DNA of 64,000 nt from Bolinopsis microptera (Eukaryota; Ctenophora; Tentaculata; Lobata; Bolinopsidae): positions 2,545,246 to 2,609,245 of the forward strand of contig NC_087081.1 in NCBI RefSeq assembly GCF_026151205.1, written 5' to 3'. Positions 23,201 through 32,292 of the stretch are shown here, piece by piece. The position numbers were made by a program, and so were the translations under genes. Positions within the stretch are counted from its first letter, which is position 1. The number at the start of each line of letters is the position of its first letter. The notes under the pieces were generated by a model. The model saw only the letters and a list, made by a program, of their open reading frames with translations. It had not been told where the DNA came from and did no database searches.

Positions 23201-25455
23201 GTCCACTCTCCAATAGCAGAACTAGTTACGTAACTTCTCAGACAACTAGCCATATCCACTCTCCACTCTCCGCTCTCCGCTCTGTGTTATAACAATTACA
23301 TGCGGAAATCAGCAGAAGATATTACACCTATAAGCATGTTATTGAGCTAATACCACACACACACTCACACTCTCGGGGTGTAATATAGTTAACTGAATTA
23401 CACGCACTCCGGGATATTGTATTAGCAATTACACGCCCCTTTCAATCACGTGATACTCATTTCTGTCACGTGATACTCGTTTTCTACACCATCACGTGCG
23501 TTTAATGTACCCTTAGAAAGTACTCATGTGGATAACCTGAGCAAACATACCATGTATAATATAATGTGTGAATATTTGGCAAGATCTCGATTCTCGGGTG
23601 ATGGAATGTTACTTTTGGTAAGGAGTGTTTTAAATGACAAATATACCATATTAATTACATCAGCAGGATACGTGAGTGTGACGTGTGTGATGTGTGTAAT
23701 GTGGTTGGACTTTTAACATTTTTTGAATACTTTGAGCCAAGGACTGAAGGATTAAAGCATCATGTTCGTAAGTCTGGGGTGTAGCTGTAAGCAGAACTTT
23801 CAAGTTTGAATTATCAAGCCGAGAAATGTGCGTGGTACCAAATATTTCATTTTCCCACCCGGGAAATGCACAATAATATTTACATAAACACTGTATAACA
23901 TAAACCTGAATACCCATGAAAACATACATGTGATAATTAGCGTTAATAATAATACGTGTGATTCAAATTAACCGATTAAATAACCAAACTTCACAACATT
24001 CTGACAACCTTAAGTAGGTGGTTAAGAGTTATCTCATCCTTACCCGGGTCTACACAGGTCTGACTCATGTCACGTGGTGTTGTGATGACGTCACGTGGTG
24101 TTGTGATGACGTCACGTGACATTTTAAAAAACACAGTATTATTCCTGACGGCTGGTTCATCTCCTATTCTTAATGACATTAACTAGAACTGCTTTGAGCA
24201 GTTATAAACCGACAATGCCATAGTTTGTAGTGTGAGAGTGTGTAAGTGTGTGGGGGCGTGACAGGATGCGACTGTAATTCTTAACATACCACACGTGACA
24301 TTGTATTGTCACGTGACAAACACATTGTCTTGTTGGGAGAATGTATGTGATGTGTTAAGTGCTGCAGAGAGGAGTTTTAGTTATAATTGTCTGTGTTTTT
24401 ACGGAAAATGGAGGGAATTGTGCTGTCGGAAGGTTTGTTCCAGAATGAGAAGGAAGAGGAACCAATTGTTAACAAACTATTTTGAAACATGTGAGTTATT
24501 TGTTATTATGTTATTAAACTGTACATCCACAATGAAAAGGGTAAGGTACTATTCGAATAGGTGTCACAATCTGTATGTTCACGAGACTAATTTCGGTATG
24601 TAATAAATATATAATGAGGAACTGTAAGCTTAAAACTAATTTGTGGATTAACAACTTTATTAAACATAAAATGTTAGCAGCCTCACATAACATTGCATGT
24701 ATTCAAGATGATAACTTAATTACAAACCTTAACTTTCTCAGGCATTGAATTCAGTTTCTTTAAGAGGCGCTTGTTGACAATGGCAATATCTTCCATTGTC
24801 AGCTTTGCTTCATCCATCTCATCGTTTTTATCGTTAATCTCTTGAGTAAGTCTGGATGACAATAAATACATCATTGAGAAGAGGAAATGACTACACAAGA
24901 CAGATTCTAGATCTCAAAACCAAAAGAAAATTTAATGAAAACCCACAATTTTTGGAACTGATAAGTGATAACTAATTAAAGGCATGATATTTAAAAACAA
25001 TATTGCACCTTTAACAATATAAAAACCAAAACCAACATCAAAATTTCTTATCTCATACTGAACCTACTTAAATTCATCAAATTCCTTGAATTCTCACCTC
25101 TCCTTCTCATCGAGAAGTTCGCTGAGCATGAGTCTGAGGTCTTCATAACTCTCACGCTGCCCTCCTTCCGACATGTGGACACTGTGTTCATCCTCTTCTT
25201 GATCTGCGGTAATAGATGATTTATATTTAACTTTATTACAACACTACATTATTAGGTTGGATTATTAGGTTGAAAATACAATATGATGGTAATGACAATA
25301 TATCATTCATGGTTATTATGATTTTAAATACTAAAATGTTGTGCCGAAATCACTGTAGGACTAGAATGGAAAACGATAAAAGCCCAATCAACAGTAATAA
25401 TGCAAAAACCTTCAGCTTCTTCGTCCAATATTGGCATCACATCCAACAGGCTCAT
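8269..25455 (-). CDS. Unrecognised coiled-coil protein, multi-exon, 3' end not found
   Basis: I assembled this gene from GT-AG exons whose phases agree. Exon 1 (25410-25455) starts MSLLDVMPILDEEAE and ends in phase 1. Exon 2 (25098-25203) begins with an acidic QEEDEHS segment and continues into ESYEDLRLMLSELLDEKE. Exon 3 is 24728-24851 (LTQEINDKNDEMDEAK..). A weaker exon is 23711-23773 (TYEHDALILQSLAQSIQKM; poor donor gtccaa). Two more are 9134-9202 (ELYNEIVSDQFNPAQAKK) and 8269-8370 (EYNNLLQELDLKDEDIHDL). From exon 3 onward the junctions are phase 0. The product is acidic and rich in E/K/L heptads with almost no Cys or Trp, so a coiled coil, perhaps cytoskeletal or ciliary; the family was not identified. 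The exon 8269-8370 ends in a donor, so at least one more exon must lie at or beyond the left of the window. The 14.5 kb intron between 23711 and 9202 contains a LINE, a mariner-like element and minisatellites. Confidence 0.65.
8893..9112. repeat. (CAAA)n microsatellite, about 215 bp
   Basis: More than 50 uninterrupted CAAA units. It lies in the short intron between the coiled-coil exons at 9134-9202 and 8269-8370. All minus-strand frames through it read as FVCL repeats and are artefacts. Confidence 0.98.
9203..10419. other. Intronic non-coding DNA of the coiled-coil gene
   Basis: Nothing recognised apart from short local repeats, for example GGTGACGTCAAGTGAAATT twice near 9450-9487 and GTAGGAACT three times near 9556-9580. 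Confidence 0.5.
10424..10862. repeat. Composite repeat: direct duplication plus inverted flank
   Basis: A block of about 140 bp starting GGATCCGGGCCAGATTGTT (10424) recurs in the same direction at about 10664. A segment at about 10595-10655 (GGGGTCATTCTGAAGTGGGA ..) returns in inverted orientation at about 10793-10855. This looks like a MITE-like element that duplicated or inserted into a relative. No coding capacity. Confidence 0.75.
10859..10975. repeat. Dispersed repeat, copy 1
   Basis: A block of about 115 bp starting ACCATCCGACTCGAGAT is found again at 11739-11872 with a few substitutions and a small insertion near GTCGAC. It joins the composite repeat at 10424-10862. Confidence 0.8.
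10976..12855. other. Intronic non-coding DNA
   Basis: Apart from the dispersed repeat at 11739-11872, it holds two adjacent ATCACGTGAC motifs (12124-12142) and a small GC-rich palindromic patch (CTCCCCCGGGGGAG, about 12391). No exon recognised. Confidence 0.5.
11739..11872. repeat. Dispersed repeat, copy 2
   Basis: Same family and orientation as 10859-10975, about 880 bp away. It has a small insertion near GTCGAC and a few substitutions. Confidence 0.8.
12862..13382 (-). pseudogene. Eroded LINE 3' remnant
   Basis: The minus frame at 13128-13382 contains CRPFVWKQLPTHLRTVTET followed by IRKLIELF. This matches the conserved end of CR1/L2-type reverse transcriptase ORFs (compare GPKLWNELPLEI in the element at 28237-29130). 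The rest of the ORF is missing, and the adjacent frame at 12862-13131 shows no domain. It is a decayed insertion within an intron. Confidence 0.55.
13383..15302. other. Intronic non-coding DNA
   Basis: AT-rich with two TCACGTGA motifs (14762, 14781). No exon with coding character found. Confidence 0.5.
15303..18110 (-). mobile_element. 5'-truncated CR1/L2-like LINE with (TTA)n tail
   Basis: On the minus strand the element runs from about 18110 to a short TTATTATTATTA tail at about 15303-15322, directly after an AATAAAGCG end. A 3' microsatellite tail and 5' truncation are typical of target-primed reverse transcription in the CR1/L2 group. Its long intact ORF (15468-18095) suggests recent insertion. 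It sits in the large intron of the coiled-coil gene, on the same strand as that gene. Confidence 0.9.
15468..18095 (-). CDS. LINE ORF2: endonuclease (partial) and reverse transcriptase
   Basis: An open frame of 875 codons without frameshift. N-terminal residues 1-100 are the C-terminal half of an APE-type endonuclease: GDFN at 24-27 and the catalytic SDH at 92-94. The start of the endonuclease is missing through 5' truncation, so the true start codon is absent and the frame opens at a non-ATG codon. The RT domain carries FD at 486-487 in LLDLSAAFDTINH, GVPQGSILGP at 538-547 and the catalytic YADD at 571-574. The C-terminal part holds the usual thumb and the ..PKIWNTLPYSLR.. signature. This would nick target DNA and reverse-transcribe the element's RNA, but this copy lacks ORF1 and the first endonuclease residues. 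Confidence 0.93.
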   Translation of the reverse strand: MFLEQFSDYMDTLITKSGIPILAGDFNFHVEDPDYWAKQFMALCHSKGLKQHVSSPTHISGGTLDLVLTLESPADNLNITELEIVEDTGTTSDHFLVKFSAPEIDVSSKQPSKEQKTVREFSKIDIDAFKADIVLHMPSPSQLTSLDDAVDKYDSVISSVLNKHAPAKNIYFIPGRSDWWNENCNDARKKRRAAERLWKKHKSMADAQDYREIYREACVDTTLIISRERNRYYEKRLTDAKGDPKATYRIINNLLDKDLSQKSPSGPTHQAVAESLKNYFDDKVKKIYGSISEESLSSADSQSDDKPCVKELEMPNDTHSSLPCSATAFRLVTRSEVLSLITKTMNNKSCELDPLPTWLLKHCLDELLPHITLIVNLSLQEGYFPHALKSAIVRPVLKKASLDADDLKSYRPVSNLSFISKVIEKCAHSQFSEYLNKNNLFAANQSGYRKNMSCETAVLKVHNDILLQVDKKSHTVLLLLDLSAAFDTINHKRLLRRLEHSYGFSGIILQWVASYLSNRSFIVGVKGEYSSLCDLEIGVPQGSILGPIFFILYTKQLQDIASMHGLQIHLYADDTQIYFSFDPKKDMDIESMKSKLKECFEHIKSWMSENYLKLNDNKSEIIEISTNSKAPKQVEFNLDSICSIKPTKSAKNLGFIFDNHLNLEAQINNVVRVCYVNQRNLGRIGSKLSKELKIQMVHASIHSILDNGNATYGALSERLLQKLQKVQNTAVRFIFGLHGKLRQEPITPYMIELHFLPVAMRIKFKIALLVFKCLNDCAPEYLRTMVKIRDTSKHHVRMDHDFFLLERPPLSRLRATAGAFSHTAPKIWNTLPYSLRSISRLDVFKKALKTHLFHQAYPVCANSIFGDSVVMDAGL
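18111..20317. other. Intronic non-coding DNA
   Basis: No convincing exon on either strand. One TCACGTGA at about 19577. The short frames near 19725-20116 are AT-driven. Confidence 0.5.
20318..20660. repeat. Minisatellite of AGTGGCACAGCTC-type units
   Basis: About 340 bp built from two alternating short units, AGTGGCAC and AGCTCAGTGGCAC (or AGCTTAGTGGCAC), with higher-order variation. Frames through it in both directions are repeat artefacts. Confidence 0.95.
20818..20930. repeat. 20-bp tandem repeat, about 5 copies
   Basis: The unit ACATCAGAGTTATATGTTA plus one base is repeated almost exactly, then decays. Spacing is continuous with no spacers, so it is not a CRISPR. Confidence 0.95.
21015..21595. 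repeat. Dispersed GTTCGACACG / CGAACTAGAGTACG inverted motifs
   Basis: The motifs AGTTCGACA and CGAACTAGAGT recur in both orientations at 21013-21085 and again at 21475-21590, enclosing about 400 bp of non-coding sequence. This could be the termini of an old MITE. No target-site duplication could be defined. Confidence 0.5.
21621..22894. mobile_element. Mariner-like fold-back element, 1274 bp, TA target site
   Basis: It starts CAGGGTGGCCCATAAGTGAC and ends with the exact reverse complement. A TA dinucleotide flanks each end (21619-21620, 22895-22896). The inverted repeats are very long, about 360 bp, extending to a GTGATCTCGTCAC motif; the left arm carries a small internal duplication. The central 500 bp hold only a transposase N-terminus (22079-22333 minus). 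Lacking a DDE domain, it must be non-autonomous. Confidence 0.92.
22079..22540 (-). pseudogene. Transposase N-terminus (DUF4817-like helix-turn-helix) remnant
   Basis: The minus frame from 22333 reads FTAEQRLFVYLKKENGEFY then FQMKFNRPPPCRKS. This is the characteristic start of the DUF4817 helix-turn-helix domain found at the N-terminus of mariner/IS630-type transposases in animals. The frame ends around 22079 and no DDE/D catalytic region follows, because the element was internally deleted. The 22334-22528 frame just upstream shows no recognised domain. Confidence 0.75.
22895..24727. other. Intronic DNA of the coiled-coil gene with one weak exon
   Basis: It contains a cluster of CACGTG palindromes (23450-23500 and 24065-24120, 24290-24315). 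The only coding-like piece is the candidate 63-bp minus exon at 23711-23773. The plus frame at 24295-24603 has no domain support. Confidence 0.5.
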
Positions 25456-26018
25456 ATTGCTACTGCACTACTCTGCAGAGAAAACCTCAACACAAACACC
25501 CTAAGCTTTACTTCTGGTCATGTTTACTATATCTGAAGAAACTATGTTAATTTAATAATTAAATCTGATGCTTAAAGTAAAGTAAGTAACGTAAAGTAAA
25601 ATTTATGACATCACATCATCACACATGTTTACAAAATATCATTGCACTATGCTTAAAAATAAATAATAAATATTTCCCCACTAACATTAATTATTTATCA
25701 AAACATTATCCTATTATTACGACAGGCAGACATACAGTGAATAAAAGAGTGTTAGATTGAACTGAATAACAATGATTCTGTTACATGCCATAGATCAAAA
25801 CATTTTCAAGTTTCCATTGCAGACCCCAACCTACAGGGTATCCTAAAAAGGCAACTATGTAACTTTTATTAATAACTTGACTCAGATCATATGAAACTTC
25901 AGAAGTCATGTGCTATGCTCTCTTGCTTATCTCTACTTGATAATTACACGCTGAGCGGATTACCCTGTTACTGTGTTACACCGGATATACAAGCGAATTA
26001 TACATTGCACATTGTATT
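25456..26018. promoter_or_regulatory. Upstream region of the coiled-coil gene; divergent LINE fragment begins
   Basis: This lies between the ATG of the minus-strand coiled-coil gene (25455) and the ATG of a plus-strand LINE ORF1 (26019), so the gene's promoter should be here unless an unseen 5' exon exists. No TATA box or other element can be called with confidence. An ACAGGGTATCC motif at about 25834 resembles a transposon end. Confidence 0.35.
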
Positions 26019-26927
26019 ATGGCTGTTCGGTATGATTCTGACAAGTATTTGAAGAAAATATTCGAGGAGGGAATCGGGTCTGACGAAGTTTTTGGGGAGG
26101 ATAATCTGAAGGAAGTGCAGAAATCATGTAATTCATTGTTTAACGACATGTGTCAAGTTTATAACTGTGATGACCCTGGGGATTTTGAACCTGATATGTT
26201 AAACAAGACCTCTGTTGTAAAGGCCCAGATGGCTGAGTGGTTGCATGCGGCGATTTATCTTCTTCATCAGACTTGTTTGCCGATGATGTCTTCTGCCAGA
26301 AGAAAGATTGAAGATTTGCAGGAAGAGAATATTTCTGATAAAAAGGAAATGATCACTCTGCAGAATAAAGTTATCACCATGAAAGATAGAGATTTAGCAA
26401 TCATTCAGCATTCAGTTCAGAAGGAGATAAAGTCTTATTCTTCAATACTACAGGAGAGCTGCTCAACACTGCAGGAGAGCTGTTCAACTGCTCTATCACC
26501 GACGAAGATTGCTACAGCAGTTAAGAAGATCGTCAAGGAAGAGGACAGAAGTAAAGAAGTTGTTGTGTTCGGTGTTGAAGAGGAGAATGGCGAGTGTCCA
26601 GCTACAAAAGTGTCTAAAATCCTCGAACAGCTGGAGGAGAGGCCACGTATCACGGGATGCAGGAGAATCGGTCAGCGTGGAGCTGATCTCAAGAGACCGA
26701 TCATATTCAGTGTTCAGAGTGCGGACGTGGTTTATCAAATACTGAAAAAAGCTAAGCGACTTAAAGATATAGAAGGTCTTAAGACAGTCTATATTTCACC
26801 AAATAGAACTCCCGAAGAACGTATCAGCCGTCAGAAACTCGTTACCGAACTAAAGAAGAAGCGATCAGACGACCCGTCTGGAAGCTATTTCATACGGAAG
26901 GGTGAAATAGTGAAGGCTGATAAATGA
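26019..26927 (+). CDS. LINE ORF1-like nucleic-acid-binding protein
   Basis: 302 residues from ATG, intact. Residues about 95-135 are a predicted coiled coil (ARRKIEDLQEENISDKKEM), followed by a short Ser-rich duplicated LQESCST motif. Residues about 180-290 resemble the RRM-like RNA-binding part of LINE ORF1 proteins (EVVVFGVEEENGE, then GCRRIG, RPIIFSVQSADVV). Such proteins coat the element's RNA. The RT piece at 28237-29130 on the same strand may belong to the same original element, with endonuclease and RT N-terminus lost. A domesticated gene cannot be ruled out, since the frame is intact while the RT is not. Confidence 0.75.
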   Translation: MAVRYDSDKYLKKIFEEGIGSDEVFGEDNLKEVQKSCNSLFNDMCQVYNCDDPGDFEPDMLNKTSVVKAQMAEWLHAAIYLLHQTCLPMMSSARRKIEDLQEENISDKKEMITLQNKVITMKDRDLAIIQHSVQKEIKSYSSILQESCSTLQESCSTALSPTKIATAVKKIVKEEDRSKEVVVFGVEEENGECPATKVSKILEQLEERPRITGCRRIGQRGADLKRPIIFSVQSADVVYQILKKAKRLKDIEGLKTVYISPNRTPEERISRQKLVTELKKKRSDDPSGSYFIRKGEIVKADK

Positions 26928-27699
26928 ACTTGAAGGTTTTGTATCGTGTGATATGTTTTGTCTGTGCATTTACGAGAGTGCCTTTTGACCACAGCTCACA
27001 ATTCATGATTTGCTTTTAATTTTGTTATATTGAGTATCACAGCTCACATTTCATTCTTGCCTGAAGGGCCCATCTTTTGCGAGCGTGACTTGTCATGCAA
27101 TCATCGTGTTTTGGTGTCCCGTCATTATTTACAGACGGAAGCATGTTTTTACCAGTTTTATTTTCTGATCGATTTATTGCTGTTCTGTAAATTTTGAAAA
27201 GATTTTCATAAAAAAATTATGCTCCACAATCTGCGGCACAAATTTCAGTGCAACAATACATCAGGAACCTGTTCATTCATTTTACTGCCAGAGTGGTTGA
27301 ATTTCTTCAAGTGCTGCTGACTGAATTTCTTAAAGTGCTGCTGTTGAGCATATTTCACTTAATTTGGTTCATTGTGTTCAGAATCTGAAACCAATCGGCA
27401 CCTAAAATTTCAAGGCTCTAATTCATTCAGGAGCTTCGGAATGATAATGTGATCCACTCTGTAAACAGCTACAGGATCTAGTCAGCTTGTATGTGGAATT
27501 ACCAGATTAGGCGGTTGGTGCTTAGCTGCATGTTAACGAGTCTGTAGGCTGATCAGGTATCTAATGAGTACATGGCACCAGCAATACACTGCATGTAAAA
27601 CACCACTCATGTGAAGTTTTTTCTTCAGCAAATCATGTGGTTATCCAAGCTTAGCATCAGATGATCTCCTCTTTGGGACCATGAGTGATATTGATTTGA
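26928..27699. other. Non-coding stretch after ORF1
   Basis: No coding frame. It is probably the eroded middle of the LINE or unrelated sequence. Confidence 0.4.
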
Positions 27700-27834
27700 A
27701 TCAAATTGTTTTTAGTAAAACAGGTCCTTAGGAAAAAATTTTAAAAAGTACTAGCAAAATTGCACTAATTTTTTTCAATTTTACTTTTTACTTTATTAGG
27801 GGGCGGGGGCGCCAGAATCCAACGTTACGCCACT
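27700..27834 (+). mobile_element. Truncated hAT-type MITE (3' end only)
   Basis: It ends in the same AACGTTACGCCACTG terminus, with GGGGGCGCC motifs, as the full copies at 27883-28170 and 31905-32207. The left end is missing. Confidence 0.7.
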
Positions 27835-27882
27835 GAAGAAGGCATGGACTGCCCCTGTATCTAGTGTTTGATGTCTCCTGCA

Positions 27883-28170
27883 CAGTGGCGTAACGAAGGG
27901 CCCTGCTGACCCCGCTGTGCAGGGGGGCGCCGTCTTAGGGGGGCGCCAAATCGTCGTTTGAATGTGGGACAATTTCGAAAACTTAACTAAAGTACTAGCA
28001 AAACTGCGCGTTTTGCTCTAGATACACACTTTTTTAGAGATTTTTACCGGCGTATCTTCTAAAATCACCTAATTTGTTCAATTTTAGGGAGGGGCACCAA
28101 AAGGGGAGGGGCGCCAACAGGGGGGCGCCTTTTCGGCAGGGGGGCGCCAACAGGCAACGTTACGCCACTG
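27883..28170 (+). mobile_element. hAT-type MITE, 288 bp, perfect 8-bp target-site duplication
   Basis: Termini CAGTGGCGTAACG and CGTTACGCCACTG are inverted. CTCCTGCA flanks both sides (27875-27882, 28171-28178). The 8-bp duplication and CAGTGGCGTA-type ends identify the hAT superfamily. The interior has multiple GGGGGCGCC motifs and no coding frame. Confidence 0.95.
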
Positions 28171-28236
28171 CTCCTGCAACCTGATCCCTGGGAGAAGAGT
28201 TACGAGGGATAGATGAAATGACTAAGTGCTTAACGG

Positions 28237-29130
28237 GTGATACTCGTAAAATATCTGTTCCATATATATTGGACTCAATTCAATGTGCAAGGATATGCAG
28301 ATGACCACCAGGTATATAAAACTTTCAAACCTTGTGATCAGGTAAATGTTCTGGGCATCCAAATTGTGAATTGCGCTAAGACCATACAGCGCTGGATGGT
28401 TGAATATTGCCTTCAACTTAATCCTGGAAAAACACAAATACTTATCATCGCCTCACCTCAAGTTCTAAACCAGGTCAGTATAGGGGGAGTTAAGCTATCA
28501 AATGGTACCTGTATCAGATTTGTCAGCACAACAAAGAACCTTGGTGTTCAAATTGACCATCATCTTACTTTTGAGCCTCAAATCATGTCCCTCAAAAAGC
28601 ATTGTTTCAGACTCCTTAGGAATGTAATAAGGAGAAAATATCTCTTTAGTAAAGCTCAGCTCAAGCTTATAATTAACAGCATCATTGTCTGCAAATTGGA
28701 CTACTGCAATGCTCTTTATTATGGAATTAGTGACAACCTCATCCACCAACTCCAACTCGTTCAGAATGCAGCTGCTAAAGCTATAGTAGGACTATATAAA
28801 TATGATCATCTAGGAGACACTCTGAAAGACCTTCATTGGCTGCCTATTAGTTACAGAATTCAATATAAGTTATTGCTTCTTGTCTATAAATGTCTTAATG
28901 GTATGGGACCAGATTATTTAAGTGATATGTTTAAATATGCCAATTATAATCATCTTATCTATTTGACTGAACCAAGAGTATATTCACAGTATGGAGAAAG
29001 ATCGTTTCAGAAGGTTGGCCCTAAATTATGGAATGAGCTGCCTCTTGAAATTAAGAATTGCATGTCACTGGAATCTTTTAAAGTGTATCTGAAAACGTTT
29101 CTTTTTAAACGTGTTTTTGATATTAATTAA
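28237..29130 (+). pseudogene. LINE reverse-transcriptase C-terminal fragment
   Basis: The open frame begins just before the catalytic YADD box (about 28294-28305, in QGYADDHQVY) and continues through the RT thumb to the conserved end (VGPKLWNELPLEIKN). Fingers, GVPQG region and endonuclease are absent; a hAT MITE and its partial relative occupy the preceding stretch. A (TTA)n tail at about 29323-29342 marks the 3' end. It belongs to the CR1/L2-like group and is clearly diverged from the element at 15303-18110. Confidence 0.85.
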
Positions 29131-31904
29131 TTTACTACTTTTTCAACGTGTCTACTGTTAAGTGCATACCCTTAACCTTGTAATTTAGTGTATCAAGTCT
29201 TTACAATTTTCTATGGTTTGGAACCTAAATGTGGATTGCTTTTCAGGTTTTCTTGTATCCTGACTTGTTTTCGTGGCACACCTGTGCATTTTAAGTTGTT
29301 GTGCCACTATAATCTATAAGTTTAAATTATTATTATTATTTATTGGACCGTCGACGAGACCAACTCGGCACACGTCCTGGTAGGTTGTAAACCTACAACG
29401 AAGTACCCGCTTCCGAATAACGTGTCGAAGAACAGTTTTTTGTCAGATTTGTTGCTCATGATTTATGATTGTGCTCTGCCAATTCCATCACTCGATTTAA
29501 ATGAATGTTTATTATATTGTTTGAATGATATTTTACTAGTTCATACCATTTACCCACTGTGGATGATAAATTACGATTTCAAACGTTCTTGAGTCATTAA
29601 CACTGATCACATTGTTGCCTTTTTGGATACCCTTATTAAATAATAAATCTATACAGTGCAGTAACAAAGAACTGTTCCATATTGTCGTTGTAATAAGTTG
29701 ACAGCCTTATCAGGCTTACGTTATTTTTTAAATTTTCATTTGTTAACATAACATAACATAACATAACATTATAAATAATGCCTCTCTGGGCATCTCAAAA
29801 AGAAATTCATAGAAAATGAACACTTTACGTTTGAAACCGTATAGTTACAAACGTTTAATAAAATTCAACTAAATACCTTTGCTATTAACCTTGATATTAA
29901 CTTTGTTTACCTGAGGACCCCAGGCTATTATGTTCATTAACGAATGAAGATTTGGCGGAATGACAGGCTGAGCGCGGCGCAGTAATAACCTTGTTGGATC
30001 TAAATTCAAAAATTAAATTATTTTTATAAACTACAAATTTGCTACATATGATTTAAATGCTACTTGATTGTTAATTCTTGGAAAAGATAAAATAAACGAT
30101 TTAAAATTATCTTTAGTTGATCATTTTTATATTACAAAGGTTTATATTTTTACCCCAGTTTTTAAAATGTGTACCATTTTTATAGCATTTAATTTATTGT
30201 ATTATATTGGAAATGTGCACTGTGCTTTCCGCGGTGGAAATATAAACGATATTAATTCATCGCAGCTAGGCGAGGCCCAATCGTGTATCTCGCTGATCTA
30301 GCGAGAAGCATAATTGAGTGCGCGGCGCGGCCCAGTAAACATTGCGCTACAAATGTGATATGGTAATATCCAGCTTTATAAATTTTCTGAGCTCTAGCTG
30401 GTTTGTGTACAGCATACTTTAATTTTTAATTATAATCTCACGATCATTAATTAATTGGCGATGCCAAGTTTTTCACAATTTGATCTTGTTAAGGTTTATA
30501 ATACATTATAGGAACTCACGATTTGCAATTTTATGCGCGGCGCATGGCATGGCATCAAAAAATCAAAAATCAAAAATATAATGACAGAAACATCATCACA
30601 TATCATCAAAAATATATCTACTAAAGTTTTAAAATTATCTTAAATCTATTGGCCTAGACAACCTTAAGTTAAAATGAATTTAATTTACATACTTTCCATA
30701 TTATCAGGGATATTTTATACGATATATAAGATATATACAAAAACATATACGTTATACGACCACAGCGCAGACAGTCACATACCTCCAAATATTGTGAAGA
30801 CTAGTGGCAATGTCAATTTTATATTTTCTCGAATTTTCTGTACACGAATGACGACACTGTGACTAAAGGAACTAATGACAAATATAACGATAACAGATAA
30901 CAAAATTACAAAAATGGCTAGAGAGTGTGCCTCCACACCATATTCAAGACTAGTGAGACAAACAACAAAGGATCCTTTCTCTGACTGACTGAAGTACTCT
31001 CTACTCATAGAAATCTTTGTTATGAGCTTTCCCATACCCACTGTTGATCTTATCTACTGGCTTAAAATGAGTTGTAGTGAGGATGTGTGACCCTGATGTC
31101 AAAGAATGTTCTCTCAAAGGGTGCATTCACCCTCTTTTTTTAACGCCACTATTGGCACTCGAGTCCTTGATCTTTCCGATGGTTCACTGTGCCTTTTGAG
31201 CTGCCGTCCTTCAGCTTCTGTCAACTGAAATTACTATTCTAATCCAAGTTAAGGCAATCAGCCGACGCGCGGCTTTTATGGTTATATATGATATGTTTAA
31301 TCTGTAATAAAGATCAAAATTCAAATTTGTTTCTCTAAAAAATTTGTTTCTCTTCAGTCCAACAGCTGCAACATCAGGACAGGCTTCATGCTGAGTGTTG
31401 GTCTTCCTTGAGAATGAAGTTGGTTGTACAGGCAGATGTGTAGAATACATCCTTACACTTTGATTCTTGGAGGAAGAAAGCTGCAGTATCTCTTATGGCA
31501 TTTTTGAATTCCTTTTTAAATTTTTTTATTAGAGGGATGAGATGATGTACCCTACCTGTGTGCAGATATTTTGAAATCATGTTATAAGTCATCAGAGGGC
31601 CTTTTAATTGGGCTTATGTTATCTTCAGTAATAATTGCATATTAATAACCCCATTAACATTTCCCCTTTTTACTTATTTATCATTTATTATTATTCTATT
31701 TATTTAATTGATATAATATTTTATCATTGTGTACAGTGTCTATGACTCTATGTTTATAGTATATAGTTTTATAATGAGATTAATCAGAGCTGTAATATAT
31801 TGAATTATACCATTATAATATTAGAAGGATATAGACAGCATTTTGAGCTTGAGTGGTGCAGGGCAGGGGGCAAAATCTTTTATGCACGGGTATTGGTGTG
31901 GGAG
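29131..31904. other. Non-coding, AT-rich, minor repeats
   Basis: LINE 3' end to about 29342, then a short ACATA array at 29746-29771. There are three GCGCGGCGC-type patches at 29962, 30320 and 30536, which stand out in the AT-rich surroundings. Short frames with one hydrophobic stretch (30068-30301 plus, 30775-31041 minus) have no family support. Confidence 0.45.
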
Positions 31905-31936
31905 CAGTGGTGTAACGAAGGGCCCCGCTGACCCTG

Positions 31937-31970
<34 letters not shown>

Positions 31971-32207
31971 ATCTTAGGGGGGCGCAAAATCGTCGTTTGA
32001 ATGTGGGACAAATTTGAAAAACTTAACTGAGGTACTAGCAAAACTGCACGTTTTGCTCTAGAAACACACTTTTTTAGAGATTTTTCGGGTATATTCTCTA
32101 AAATCACCTAATTTGTTCAATTTAAGGGAAGGGCGCCAAAAGGGGAGAGGGCGCCAACAAGGGGGCGCATTTTCGGCGGGGCGCCAACAAGCAACGTTAC
32201 GCCACTG
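31905..32207 (+). mobile_element. hAT-type MITE, second full copy, with a G30 tract
   Basis: Same family and orientation as 27883-28170. The 8-bp flanks TGTGGGAG (31897-31904) and AGTGGGAG (32208-32215) differ by one base. A run of 30 Gs at 31939-31968 expanded a G-rich stretch that is shorter in the other copy. Confidence 0.93.
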
Positions 32208-32292
32208 AGTGGGAGTGTGTCTTGTTGGGTTTAGGTTGCAAGAATTTGGGTTGTAGTTCGAGTTGGAGATTTTGGTTTTGTGTCATAGCAAG

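Noticed and set aside
30775-31041. Small membrane-protein-like minus frame
   Set aside because: One hydrophobic stretch in AT-rich DNA; no splice or family support.
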